64,000 bases of DNA, taken from positions 62,001-126,000 of the forward strand of contig NZ_UWOT01000005.1 of the NCBI RefSeq assembly GCF_900604535.1, written 5' to 3'. The notes under the pieces are model-generated. The model made no database searches. It was not told the origin of the DNA and saw only the letters and a list, made by a program, of their open reading frames with translations. The translations under genes and the position numbers were made by a program. The DNA comes from Romboutsia_E sp900604535 (GTDB lineage Bacteria > Bacillota > Clostridia > Peptostreptococcales > Peptostreptococcaceae). This document shows, in pieces, positions 1 through 7,987 of the stretch (positions are counted from its first letter, which is position 1; each line of letters begins with the position of its first letter).

Positions 1-706
1 GTTTATAATTATTTTCAAGCCAAAACTTAGAAAATACATTTTTATTATACATTAATATAGTGTCATTCAAGTCATTAATCATGTCTTTATAATTATTAAA
101 TGAATCATAAAATCCATCACTAAAAAGAATAATATAGTCATTTTTATTTTCATCATTAATTTCCTCTATATAGTACTCTATATATCTATAAGACTCATTA
201 TTACTTAATGAGTTAACAAAATAATTATTATTCATTCCTAGAACTTTAATATATTTATTATTTTTCCTTATTAAAATATAACTATCCCCTATATTAAAGT
301 ATAATCTAAAACTATCACAAATTAATGCTAAAACCAATGTAGTTGCATATTTAGAATACTCAGTTCTAAATACAACAGGTCTACTTTGTTTAAAGTGATT
401 ATTTACTAACTCTAGCCACTTTATATATATTTTTTGTTGTATTTTACTATTAACTAAATCATTTTTTATGTTATCTAGTTTATATCCATTTTCTTTTATA
501 TAGTTCTCTAAAACGTAAATTCCTGCATCACAAGCTAATTTTGATCCTATATGGCTATATTCAAAAAAATCACTACTATGTCCATCTGCTAATGAACATA
601 TTATCCCACCTTTAATTTTTTTATACTTACAATAATCTTGTGATTCCTTACCTTTTAATATATTTTTATATCCAACTACACTTCTGTAGAAAACATCAAA
701 TTCCAT
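1..706 (-). CDS. PP2C-family protein phosphatase, partial (3' end outside window)
   Basis: The reading frame is open from an ATG at 706, with AGGAGG just upstream, to the window edge (235 codons), so the C-terminus is missing. PPM/PP2C landmarks are visible in order: a metal-site ADGHS motif near residue 40, a TTLVLAL strand, NIGDSYIL (the GDS motif) near residue 140, and FSDGFYDSF (the SDG motif) near residue 195. The family removes phosphate from Ser/Thr using two metal ions, and in Firmicutes it often opposes Hanks-type kinases or regulates stress and sporulation. No transmembrane segment is seen in this part. The partner and substrate cannot be inferred because the downstream neighbour is not visible. 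Confidence 0.72.
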   Translation of the reverse strand, partial: MEFDVFYRSVVGYKNILKGKESQDYCKYKKIKGGIICSLADGHSSDFFEYSHIGSKLACDAGIYVLENYIKENGYKLDNIKNDLVNSKIQQKIYIKWLELVNNHFKQSRPVVFRTEYSKYATTLVLALICDSFRLYFNIGDSYILIRKNNKYIKVLGMNNNYFVNSLSNNESYRYIEYYIEEINDENKNDYIILFSDGFYDSFNNYKDMINDLNDTILMYNKNVFSKFWLENNYK

Positions 707-781
707 CTCCTACCTCCTAAAATACTTCTTATTTATTTTTTATTATTTTTAAGTAGAAACTATTCTCCATTTATAATAAAA

Positions 782-831
782 ATAGGACTACAAACAATAC
801 TTGATGATATCAATATCGTTTATAGTCCTAT
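782..831 (-). terminator. Intrinsic terminator of the small membrane protein gene
   Basis: A 9-bp inverted repeat (ATAGGACTA / TAGTCCTAT) with a 32-nt partly self-pairing loop is followed on the minus strand by TTTTTATTATAA. Confidence 0.6.
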
Positions 832-896
832 TCTTACATCCTCACTAATCATTAAATTTAACGTCATTAAATTTATATAATTCTCATTATGCATTC

Positions 897-1178
897 TTAT
901 GATACTTTTCTTCTTGATATATTTTGATTTTGCTTTTTCTTGTTGACTACCTTTTTAGCAACCCTAGCTTGAGGTACTCTTCTTTTCTTAGCAAATATAC
1001 GATTTATATTGCATAAAAATAAAGTCCCGAATAGTGCTAAACTTCCAAAGCTGAAAAGCATAAAATAATATCCAATTCCAACAACTACTCCCATAAAAAG
1101 GTTAGAAATAAACAGCGTAGAAGTTACAAAAAAACATATCATAGGTGACATAATAAGTATTTGTACCAATCTTTTCAA
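897..1178 (-). CDS. Small two-helix membrane protein of unknown function
   Basis: The best start is the TTG at 1178, because GGGGTG lies 6 nt upstream (1185-1190); a longer reading from 1211 would run through that ribosome binding site. The product is about 93 residues, with two hydrophobic segments (roughly residues 5-30 and 33-58) followed by a very basic tail rich in KKR and KKK. The basic tail suggests the C-terminus faces the cytoplasm or touches nucleic acid or lipid head groups. I do not recognise a family. It is a single-gene unit with its own terminator. Confidence 0.55.
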   Translation of the reverse strand: MKRLVQILIMSPMICFFVTSTLFISNLFMGVVVGIGYYFMLFSFGSLALFGTLFLCNINRIFAKKRRVPQARVAKKVVNKKKQNQNISRRKVS

Positions 1179-1382
1179 ACTACTCACCCCTATAATTACA
1201 ATTTTTAACACATTTATTCATAATTAACTATACCAAATTTATCTAAAAATAGCAATTATTATTGTACATTTTTGTTGTATATAACAGACTTACACTACTT
1301 ACTATTATAACCTGTAACATAAACATCTATTTATTAATACTATAAAATAGATTATATTTTATTGAATTAAGGGGTGATTTAT

Positions 1383-3137
1383 ATGCCATGTCTTCCAAGT
1401 TTAGGATCAACTGCGCCTGATTTCGAAGCCAATACAACTTTTGGACCTATAAAGTTGTCTGATTATAAAGGCAAATGGGTAGTTTTATTTTCTCATCCTG
1501 GTGATTTCACACCAGTATGTACTACAGAATTTATATGCTTTGCAAAATATTATGATGAGTTTCAAAAAAGAAATACGGATCTTATAGGGCTTAGTATAGA
1601 TAGTAATAGTTCTCACTTAGCTTGGGTTTATAATATTTGTACTTTAACTGGTATTGAAATCCCATTTCCTGTTATTGCAGATTCTAATATGAGAATTGCT
1701 AAACTATATGGTATGATTTCTGAATCTATGAGCAATACATCTACTGTTCGTTCTGTATTTATAATAGATGATAAACAAGTTTTAAGAACTATTCTTTACT
1801 ATCCTCTAACAACTGGAAGAAATATTCCAGAGATAATAAGAATTATAGACGCACTTCAAGCATCTGATAATGATAATATAGTTACTCCAGCTAACTGGCT
1901 TCCAGGTATGCCGGTAATTTTACCTCCACCTAAAACATGGAAGGATTTGAAAAAAAGAATAAATAATTGCGGAAAAGAATATTCATGCTTAGATTGGTAC
2001 TTATGTTTTATGCCAGGTAAAGATGTAAAAGAAATAGAACGTTCTCAAACTATACCTTATTTAAATAGACCTCCTATAAACGGTCCTGATGAACAGTCTA
2101 ATGTTACTAATAGTAATTGCCCTGATCTTCAACCAATTGTTATGGAGTATGTTTTAGGCAATCCGAAAAATGTTGACCCTAACTTTTTAGACGCAGTTAT
2201 TTATGCATTTGTTGAAATAAATCCTGATGGTTCTTTATTAGTCCCTACACCAAGATATTTAGAGTATTTGGTTTCTCTAAAAAGATATAATCCTCAACTA
2301 CAAGTAATTGCTGCTATTGGAGGATGGGGTGCTGAGGGATTCTCAGATGCAGCTTCAACACCTAAATCTAGATATGATTTTGCTAGACAGGTTAATAGAC
2401 TTATAAATAATTATAACTTAGATGGTATAGATATTGACTGGGAGTATCCAGGTAGTAGTGCCTCTGGTATAAAATCAAGTATTAATGATAGAGAAAACTT
2501 TACATTATTATTAACTGCCATTAGAGACGTAATTGGTGATGAGAAATGGTTAAGTGTTGCTGGTACTGGTGATACTGGATATACAAATAGAAGTGCTGAA
2601 ATAGATAAAATTGCTCCTATAATAACTTATTTTAACCTTATGAGCTATGACTTTACAGCAGGTGAAACTGGAGAGAGAGGACGTAGACATCAAGCTAATT
2701 TATATGATTCAGACCTATCTTTATCAGGTTATAGTGTTCATGGAATGGTTCAAAATCTTATACAAAATGGAATGCCTTCTGAAAAAATACTATTAGGAGT
2801 TCCTTTCTATGGTAGATTAGGAGCTACTACAACTGTATCAAATGACGAACTTAGAAGAAATTATATAAATAAGAATGGATATCAATATCAATTTGATAAC
2901 GAAGCTAGAGTTCCTTATCTTATAAGAGATGGTCAGTATGCTATGTCTATAGAAAATGATTTATCTATATATTTAAAAGGTCAGTATGTATTAAATAACT
3001 GTTTAGGAGGAATATTCGCTTGGCAGTCAACTTATGATCAAGCAAATATATATGCTAGAGCTATGTATGAGTCAATAAATAGCCCAATAGCATTTGCAGA
3101 TGAATTAGAAGATATCTATGGAGAAATTCCTGATTAA
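1383..3137 (+). CDS. cotE: Peroxiredoxin-chitinase fusion, CotE-like spore coat protein
   Basis: The start is ATG 1383, because GGGGTG at 1371-1376 is correctly spaced; the in-frame GTG at 1374 sits inside that site. The 584-aa product joins a peroxiredoxin (about residues 1-190, peroxidatic Cys46 in PVCTTEF) to a glycoside hydrolase 18 domain (about 250-575). The GH18 DxxDxDxE motif reads DGIDIDWE at residues 347-354, with the catalytic acid at Glu354. This domain order is that of C. difficile CotE, a coat protein with peroxidase and chitinase activity. There is no signal peptide, as expected for a coat protein assembled in the mother cell. It is shorter than the roughly 710-aa C. difficile protein. 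The gene stands alone and ends at a bidirectional terminator. Confidence 0.88.
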   Translation: MPCLPSLGSTAPDFEANTTFGPIKLSDYKGKWVVLFSHPGDFTPVCTTEFICFAKYYDEFQKRNTDLIGLSIDSNSSHLAWVYNICTLTGIEIPFPVIADSNMRIAKLYGMISESMSNTSTVRSVFIIDDKQVLRTILYYPLTTGRNIPEIIRIIDALQASDNDNIVTPANWLPGMPVILPPPKTWKDLKKRINNCGKEYSCLDWYLCFMPGKDVKEIERSQTIPYLNRPPINGPDEQSNVTNSNCPDLQPIVMEYVLGNPKNVDPNFLDAVIYAFVEINPDGSLLVPTPRYLEYLVSLKRYNPQLQVIAAIGGWGAEGFSDAASTPKSRYDFARQVNRLINNYNLDGIDIDWEYPGSSASGIKSSINDRENFTLLLTAIRDVIGDEKWLSVAGTGDTGYTNRSAEIDKIAPIITYFNLMSYDFTAGETGERGRRHQANLYDSDLSLSGYSVHGMVQNLIQNGMPSEKILLGVPFYGRLGATTTVSNDELRRNYINKNGYQYQFDNEARVPYLIRDGQYAMSIENDLSIYLKGQYVLNNCLGGIFAWQSTYDQANIYARAMYESINSPIAFADELEDIYGEIPD

Positions 3138-3145
3138 ATCATAAA

Positions 3146-3185
3146 ATAATAAGACCCTAATGAGTATACATTAAGGTCTTATTAT
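3146..3185. terminator. Bidirectional terminator between cotE and the RNase H gene
   Basis: A long hairpin (arms around AATAAGACC and GGTCTTATT) is followed by a run of seven T on the plus strand and is A-rich on the other side. It lies between convergent stop codons. Confidence 0.8.
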
Positions 3186-3189
3186 TTTT

Positions 3190-3789
3190 TTATAAATCTA
3201 TAGCTTTTTTAGCTAATTTATCAGCTTCTTCATTATACTTATCACCACTATGAGCTTTAACTTTTACAAATTTAATATTTAGTTTATTTTTTATTCCATC
3301 ATAGAATCTTTTATATTCTATTGTTCCCTCTTTATTAGTTTTCCAAACTCCAGTACACCATTTTTCAATACCTTCGTAGTCAAAGTATAAAATTAGATTT
3401 TCTATATTATTTTCTAGGCAATAATTCATAGCTAGTTTTGATGCTTCTATTTCACCTGCGACATTTCTCATAGTTACTAAAGACTCATCATTACCCTTTA
3501 TGCTGTATGTTTTTTGAACTTGTCCATTTTTTAGTATAACAACACCTGAGCCATATTCTCTTATACAATGTTCATAACTACCATCTACATATGCCTCTAC
3601 GGTGTTATCTTCATTCGAAAAAATAATTTCTTTCTTTCCATATATATACTCTTCTGCTTCATCTTTAGATAAAAAGCTTTTGTATTCTGCTCCTGAAAAC
3701 CCATTTACTTGAGACTTACATTCATCCCAAGTATTATATATTCCTATGCACTTACCTTTTCTGACTGCATAAAATTTTTTTTTACTCAA
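3190..3789 (-). CDS. Ribonuclease H with N-terminal viroplasmin (RNase H1-type) domain
   Basis: The likely start is TTG 3789: AGGAGTGA precedes it by 5 nt, whereas the upstream GTG (3798) overlaps that site. The 199-aa protein begins with a viroplasmin-like domain (MSKKKFYAVRKGK, residues 1-50), which binds RNA-DNA hybrids in eukaryotic RNase H1. The RNase HI fold follows, with carboxylates in VDGSY, GEIEAS, LYFDYEG and the C-terminal EEADKLAK. It should cleave the RNA strand of RNA-DNA hybrids such as R-loops and primers. A second, bacterial-type RNase HI gene at about 52 kb is interrupted by a stop codon, so this copy may carry the activity. Confidence 0.87.
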   Translation of the reverse strand: MSKKKFYAVRKGKCIGIYNTWDECKSQVNGFSGAEYKSFLSKDEAEEYIYGKKEIIFSNEDNTVEAYVDGSYEHCIREYGSGVVILKNGQVQKTYSIKGNDESLVTMRNVAGEIEASKLAMNYCLENNIENLILYFDYEGIEKWCTGVWKTNKEGTIEYKRFYDGIKNKLNIKFVKVKAHSGDKYNEEADKLAKKAIDL

Positions 3790-3908
3790 TATTATCACTC
3801 CTATAAGCTTACAATTATTTTTATACCGCTTGTAATCAATAATTATTGTAACTTAAACTTTATTTTTTTTAAAGTTATATTTTGTCACTTCCATATGTTA
3901 TTACTTTA

Positions 3909-3917
3909 TGGTATAAT
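3909..3917 (+). promoter_or_regulatory. Extended -10 promoter of the lysine riboswitch transcript
   Basis: TGGTATAAT (extended -10; TATAAT at 3912-3917) lies about 27 nt before the riboswitch P1 stem. The -35 region is weak (TTCCAT at 3889-3894). Confidence 0.55.
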
Positions 3918-3943
3918 TTTTTATGAATAACGAATATAACTAA

Positions 3944-4106
3944 TGATAGAGGTCGCGATATTAATAAGTAGTTCTGTGGAGGTAAGCACGTTGAAGCAAA
4001 ACAAAAGGTAATATTGCCGAAATATACAAGTGAAGCTTTAAGCTTGTATGTTGGGGTTATACATAATATGTATAACACTGTCACAATAATTTGTGGAGTA
4101 CTATCT
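3944..4106 (+). promoter_or_regulatory. Lysine riboswitch (L box)
   Basis: All core blocks of the lysine aptamer are present in order: GATAGAGGTCGCGA, AATAAGTA, GGAGGTAAGCACGTTGAAG, AAAAGGTAATATTGCCGAA, GGGTTATAC...GTATAACACTGTCA, and TTTGTGGAGTACTATC. P1 is closed by GATAG (3945-3949) and CTATC (4101-4105). It lies in the leader of the NhaC-family carrier gene and is followed by an intrinsic terminator, so lysine binding should stop transcription. In Firmicutes the genes under L boxes are lysine biosynthesis and uptake genes. Confidence 0.95.
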
Positions 4107-4141
4107 TTAGATTAAGTCATATACTAAAAAATGATTAAGTC

Positions 4142-4170
4142 TAGAGTAGAAACTTCTACTCTATTTTTTT
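4142..4170 (+). terminator. Riboswitch expression-platform terminator
   Basis: TAGAGTAGA / TCTACTCTA arms (4142-4150, 4155-4163) with a 4-nt loop are followed by seven T. It sits between the lysine aptamer and the carrier gene. Confidence 0.88.
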
Positions 4171-4221
4171 AGCTAAAATTTAGATATCAGGTTATATTCA
4201 TAAAAATCAAGGAGGTCTATC

Positions 4222-5661
4222 ATGACATCATCAAGAGAAAAAAAACAAGCAACCTTATTTGATGCAGTTTTATGTATCGGTTTCTTAGTTGCGACCTTAG
4301 TAACATGCTTAGTCATTCTAAAAGATTATGAAATTTCAGCTCATATTCCATTAATATTAGGTGGAGTTTTTGCTGGCTGCATATCTATATTTAAGCTTGG
4401 GTTTACTTGGAAAGAATTAGAAGAAGGAATTTTAGAAACTATTAATACTACAATGCAATCTATTTTAATACTTTTAGTTGTAGGTATATTAATAGGTACT
4501 TGGATTATAAGTGGTATAGTTCCATCAATGATTTATTGGGGACTTAATTTATTATCTCCAAGTATATTTTTAGTAGCTACTACTGTAATATGTGCTATCG
4601 TATCAATTTCTACAGGTTCATCTTGGACAACAGTAGGAACTATTGGTATAGCATTGCTTGGTATAGGAAGTGCATTAGGCATGCCAAGTAGCTTAGTAGC
4701 TGGTGCAATTATTTCAGGAGCATATTTCGGTGATAAAATGTCTCCACTTTCAGATACAACGAACTTAGCTCCTGCAATGGCTGGAACTAATTTATTTGAT
4801 CATATAAAACATATGTTATATACTACAATTCCTGCTCTTTTAATAGCGCTTATAATCTACGCTATATTAGGAATGAAGTATGCAGGAAGCCAAATAGATA
4901 CAGCTCAAATAACAGAAATACAAAATGCTTTACTATCTAGCTTTAATACTTTATCTCCATGGTTATTCTTAGTGCCAGTTGGAGTTATAGCTATGGTTAT
5001 CCTTAAAGTACCAGCAATACCCGCACTAATGATCGGAGCACTAGCTGGAGGATTTGTAGCGGTATTTTTCCAAGGAAGTTCAGCTGCAGATGTTATTGTA
5101 GCTGCTAAAGTAGGATATACTTCAAATAGTGGTATGGTATTTGTAGATGAATTACTTTCTCGTGGAGGACTGGAAAGTATGCTAGATACAGTTGCACTTA
5201 TGATGTGTGCATTAGTAACTGGAGGTATACTTGAAAAGTCAGGAATACTACAAGCACTTGCTAATTCAATATTAAAAGTAGCAAAAGGAACATTCGGATT
5301 AATTGCTGCTACAATTTTCACTGCTATTGGAACTAATTTAGCTGTAGCTGATCAATACCTAGCAATAGTAATTCCAGGAAGTATGTATAAAGATGCATTT
5401 AAAAACCAAGGATTAGCTGCTAAAAATCTATCTCGTGCTTTAGAAGATAGTGCTACAATCACATCACCATTAATTCCATGGAATACATGTGGAGCTTATA
5501 TGTCTGCCACAATGGGGGTTGGGTGTTTTGCATTTTTACCATTTGCATTCTTCAATTTACTTTGCCCTATAATATCACTATTTTATGGTTTAACAGGAAT
5601 AAGTATAGAAAAAATATCAACTGAAGATAATACTGAGTCTGTAAAAGAGGCTATAGTATAA
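4222..5661 (+). CDS. NhaC-family carrier under a lysine riboswitch; probable lysine transporter (LysW type)
   Basis: The ATG at 4222 follows AAGGAGG. The 479-aa protein has about 12 hydrophobic segments and the Na+/H+ antiporter NhaC signature region (ISTGSSWTTVGTIG and ISGAYFGDKMSPLSDTTNLAP, about residues 130-195). Family similarity alone would call it a Na+/H+ antiporter. The lysine riboswitch directly upstream instead fits the NhaC-like LysW proteins predicted as lysine transporters from L-box regulons in Firmicutes. It is a one-gene unit ending at its own terminator. The transport substrate is an inference from regulation; the membrane carrier assignment is secure. Confidence 0.88.
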   Translation: MTSSREKKQATLFDAVLCIGFLVATLVTCLVILKDYEISAHIPLILGGVFAGCISIFKLGFTWKELEEGILETINTTMQSILILLVVGILIGTWIISGIVPSMIYWGLNLLSPSIFLVATTVICAIVSISTGSSWTTVGTIGIALLGIGSALGMPSSLVAGAIISGAYFGDKMSPLSDTTNLAPAMAGTNLFDHIKHMLYTTIPALLIALIIYAILGMKYAGSQIDTAQITEIQNALLSSFNTLSPWLFLVPVGVIAMVILKVPAIPALMIGALAGGFVAVFFQGSSAADVIVAAKVGYTSNSGMVFVDELLSRGGLESMLDTVALMMCALVTGGILEKSGILQALANSILKVAKGTFGLIAATIFTAIGTNLAVADQYLAIVIPGSMYKDAFKNQGLAAKNLSRALEDSATITSPLIPWNTCGAYMSATMGVGCFAFLPFAFFNLLCPIISLFYGLTGISIEKISTEDNTESVKEAIV

Positions 5662-5670
5662 ATATAATAA

Positions 5671-5699
5671 AAGGGTTGTCTATTTAGACAACCCTTTTT
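5671..5699 (+). terminator. Terminator of the lysine-riboswitch gene
   Basis: AGGGTTGTC / GACAACCCT hairpin with a short AT loop and a T tract. Confidence 0.9.
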
Positions 5700-5722
5700 C
5701 TAATCCCCTTTTTAGGTATATT

Positions 5723-5910
5723 TTAGAATGGATTAATAATACATCAAATACACAAAGTTTAAGTAAAGATAGTATTTGTGTAAATTCTCTTGTAGATAAT
5801 AATTTAGGTAATGTAATAAAATTGATACTAAAGACTTAGGTAATTACTCAAAATCTTCAGTCATAGTTTATACAAAGGATAACAAAATACATTCAATTTC
5901 CATAAAATGA
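5723..5910 (+). pseudogene. Possible remnant of a short coding sequence
   Basis: Two adjoining stretches in different frames look protein-like. One is open for about 38 codons to a TAG at 5837. The other runs from about 5833 (DLGNYSKSSVIVYTKDNKI) to a TGA at 5910, overlapping the first by a few bases. There is no ribosome binding site or start. No family is recognised. The rest of 5700-5980 shows nothing else apart from the terminator of the next gene. Confidence 0.22.
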
Positions 5911-5983
5911 AAAGATTTTGTATATGAAATTTTTCAAAAACCTCTACAAAATAGTAAGAATATCTAAATATTGTTCTAGACAT

Positions 5984-6030
5984 AAAAAAGAAATCCCATA
6001 ACATTTAAATGTATTGAGATTTCTTTTTTT
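5984..6030 (-). terminator. Terminator of the AbgT-family gene
   Basis: AAAAAAGAAATC / GATTTCTTTTTT arms with T tracts in both directions; it lies just after the stop codon at 6038. Confidence 0.75.
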
Positions 6031-6037
6031 ATTTATA

Positions 6038-7630
6038 TTATAAGCTGTAAACTAGTCCTGCTCCTGGTCCTAGTGGTAATCCTAATGTCATCCATAATAC
6101 TAACATTATTATCCATCCAACTAAGAATATTAAACTGTATGGTACCATTGTTGATATTAAAGTTCCTATACCAGCTTTTTTATCATGCTTTTGAGCAAAT
6201 ATAACTATCATTGCAAAGTAACTCATAAGTGGTGATATTATATTAGTAGTAGAATCACCTATTCTGTAAGCAACTTGAGTTAACTCTGGAGATATACCAA
6301 GTTTCATGAACATTGGTAAGAATACTGGAGCCATTATAGCCCATTTAGCTGAAGCTGATCCCATGAATAAGTTTATAAATCCTGCAAATAATACGAATAC
6401 TATTATTAGAACTATAGAGTTCATATTCATTGAACCTAGTAATTCAGCACCTTTTAATGCTAATATTGTACCTAAGTTAGTGTATGAGAAGTAGCTAACA
6501 AATTGAGCCATAACAAATGCTAATGCTATATATGATCCCATCGAAGCCATTGACTTACCAAGTTCAGCACCAACATCTTTCTCATTTTTAAATTTACCTG
6601 ATAATTTTCCGTAAACAACTGCTGCCACGAAGAATATTATTGCTATTAATACAACTAATCCATTCATTAATGGTGAATGATCTATTATTGAATTTGCAAA
6701 TGTATCTGCTTCTAAGTTTCTTAATACTGAGTTTGGCATTAATACTATTGCAACTAATGCTGCTAACATTAATAATACTACTGTATTAGTAATTTTTAAT
6801 GCTCTTTGTTCTTCTTTAGATAAGTTTTGTAAGTTTTTATCTTCTTCTGATAATTGAGATTTACCACTGAAAGATCCTAATCTAGGTTCAACTATTTTAT
6901 CAGTTATAAACCAACCTAATCCTGTTATTAAGAATGTAGATGCCATCATAAAATACATATTTGATGCTGCTTGTACTGTATAGTTTGGATCTAACATTTG
7001 AGCTGCACCAGTAGATATACCTGCTAACATTGGATCTATTGTTCCTATTATTAAGTTAGCACTAAATCCTCCAGAAACACCAGCAAACCCTGCTGCAAGT
7101 CCTGCAAGTGGATGTCTACCAAATGACATAAATATTAATGCTGCAAGTGGAACTAATACAACGTATCCTGCATCACTTGCTATATTTGACATAACTCCTA
7201 AAAATACAACCATTGGTGTAACTAATTTTGCTGGAGTTACAGAAACTGTCTTTTTAAGTAAAGCAGATATGTATCCACTTCCTTCTGCTGTACCTATACC
7301 TAACATACCTACTAAAACAACCCCAAGTGGTGCAAAGTTTATAAAGTTAGATATAGCATTTTCTAGCATATAAACTATACCTTCTCTTGATAGTAAGCTT
7401 ACTGCTGTTATTGTTTGGAATTCAACTTCATTAGTAGCTCTATTTATAAGTTCTCCTTCTGCTGAAAGACCTACACCTGCTGCTACTGCAGATATAATCA
7501 TAATTGCCACACAGAATAATGCAAATAATGTTATAGGATGAGGAAGTTTGTTTCCTACTACTTCTATTCCATCAAGGCATTTTTGAAATACACTTTTTTT
7601 CTCTTGCGTTGATTTAACCGCTCTATCCAT
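6038..7630 (-). CDS. abgT: AbgT-family transporter (p-aminobenzoyl-glutamate type)
   Basis: The ATG at 7630 follows AGGGAGG. The 530-aa protein has the AbgT family architecture: a cytoplasmic N-terminus, a first helix after KLPHPITLFALFC, a long extracytoplasmic loop, and conserved segments VMSNIASDAGYVVLVPLAAL, SGGFSANL and FMGSASAKWA, the last near residue 425. E. coli AbgT imports p-aminobenzoyl-glutamate, a folate breakdown product, while other family members export sulfonamides. Which applies here is not shown by the sequence. It has its own promoter and terminator and no linked amidohydrolase (AbgA/AbgB), so a standalone role is likely. Confidence 0.88.
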   Translation of the reverse strand: MDRAVKSTQEKKSVFQKCLDGIEVVGNKLPHPITLFALFCVAIMIISAVAAGVGLSAEGELINRATNEVEFQTITAVSLLSREGIVYMLENAISNFINFAPLGVVLVGMLGIGTAEGSGYISALLKKTVSVTPAKLVTPMVVFLGVMSNIASDAGYVVLVPLAALIFMSFGRHPLAGLAAGFAGVSGGFSANLIIGTIDPMLAGISTGAAQMLDPNYTVQAASNMYFMMASTFLITGLGWFITDKIVEPRLGSFSGKSQLSEEDKNLQNLSKEEQRALKITNTVVLLMLAALVAIVLMPNSVLRNLEADTFANSIIDHSPLMNGLVVLIAIIFFVAAVVYGKLSGKFKNEKDVGAELGKSMASMGSYIALAFVMAQFVSYFSYTNLGTILALKGAELLGSMNMNSIVLIIVFVLFAGFINLFMGSASAKWAIMAPVFLPMFMKLGISPELTQVAYRIGDSTTNIISPLMSYFAMIVIFAQKHDKKAGIGTLISTMVPYSLIFLVGWIIMLVLWMTLGLPLGPGAGLVYSL

Positions 7631-7692
7631 ATTCTTTCCCTCCCTAATAATAAGTTCTTATTTTTAATAAATAAATTAATTTTTATATACTA

Positions 7693-7720
7693 ATTATATC
7701 AACCTAAAAATAATTGTCAA
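7693..7720 (-). promoter_or_regulatory. Sigma-A-type promoter of the AbgT-family gene
   Basis: On the minus strand TTGACA (7715-7720) and TATAAT (7693-7698) are both perfect consensus and are separated by 16 nt. The rest of 7721-7987 is very AT-rich and shows no convincing gene. Confidence 0.82.
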
Positions 7721-7987
7721 CTTTATTTTTAAAATTTTCTATAAATTTCAACAATAATACTTTATTTATTAATTTTAGTTATTTTCCAAATCAACTTTTA
7801 TTATTAGAAAATTTTAAATTTTATACTTATGATAAAAAAAATAATAAACCCCTGTTAAATACTACTTTACAAGAGATTTATTTTAATATAAAAGATTTAT
7901 ATGTATAATACATTTCCTACATATATTGAAAGTTATATATAATTTTTCTTCATTTTTTAAAAAAGTTTAATTTTTATTATTTAATCA

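Noticed and set aside
4905..5321. 138-codon minus-strand frame inside the NhaC-type gene
   Set aside because: Antisense shadow; no start signals; the plus-strand protein is well conserved.
7714..7908. 64-codon open frame on the plus strand upstream of abgT
   Set aside because: No ribosome binding site, very AT-rich with Phe/Asn/Lys-biased composition, and it overlaps the minus-strand abgT promoter.
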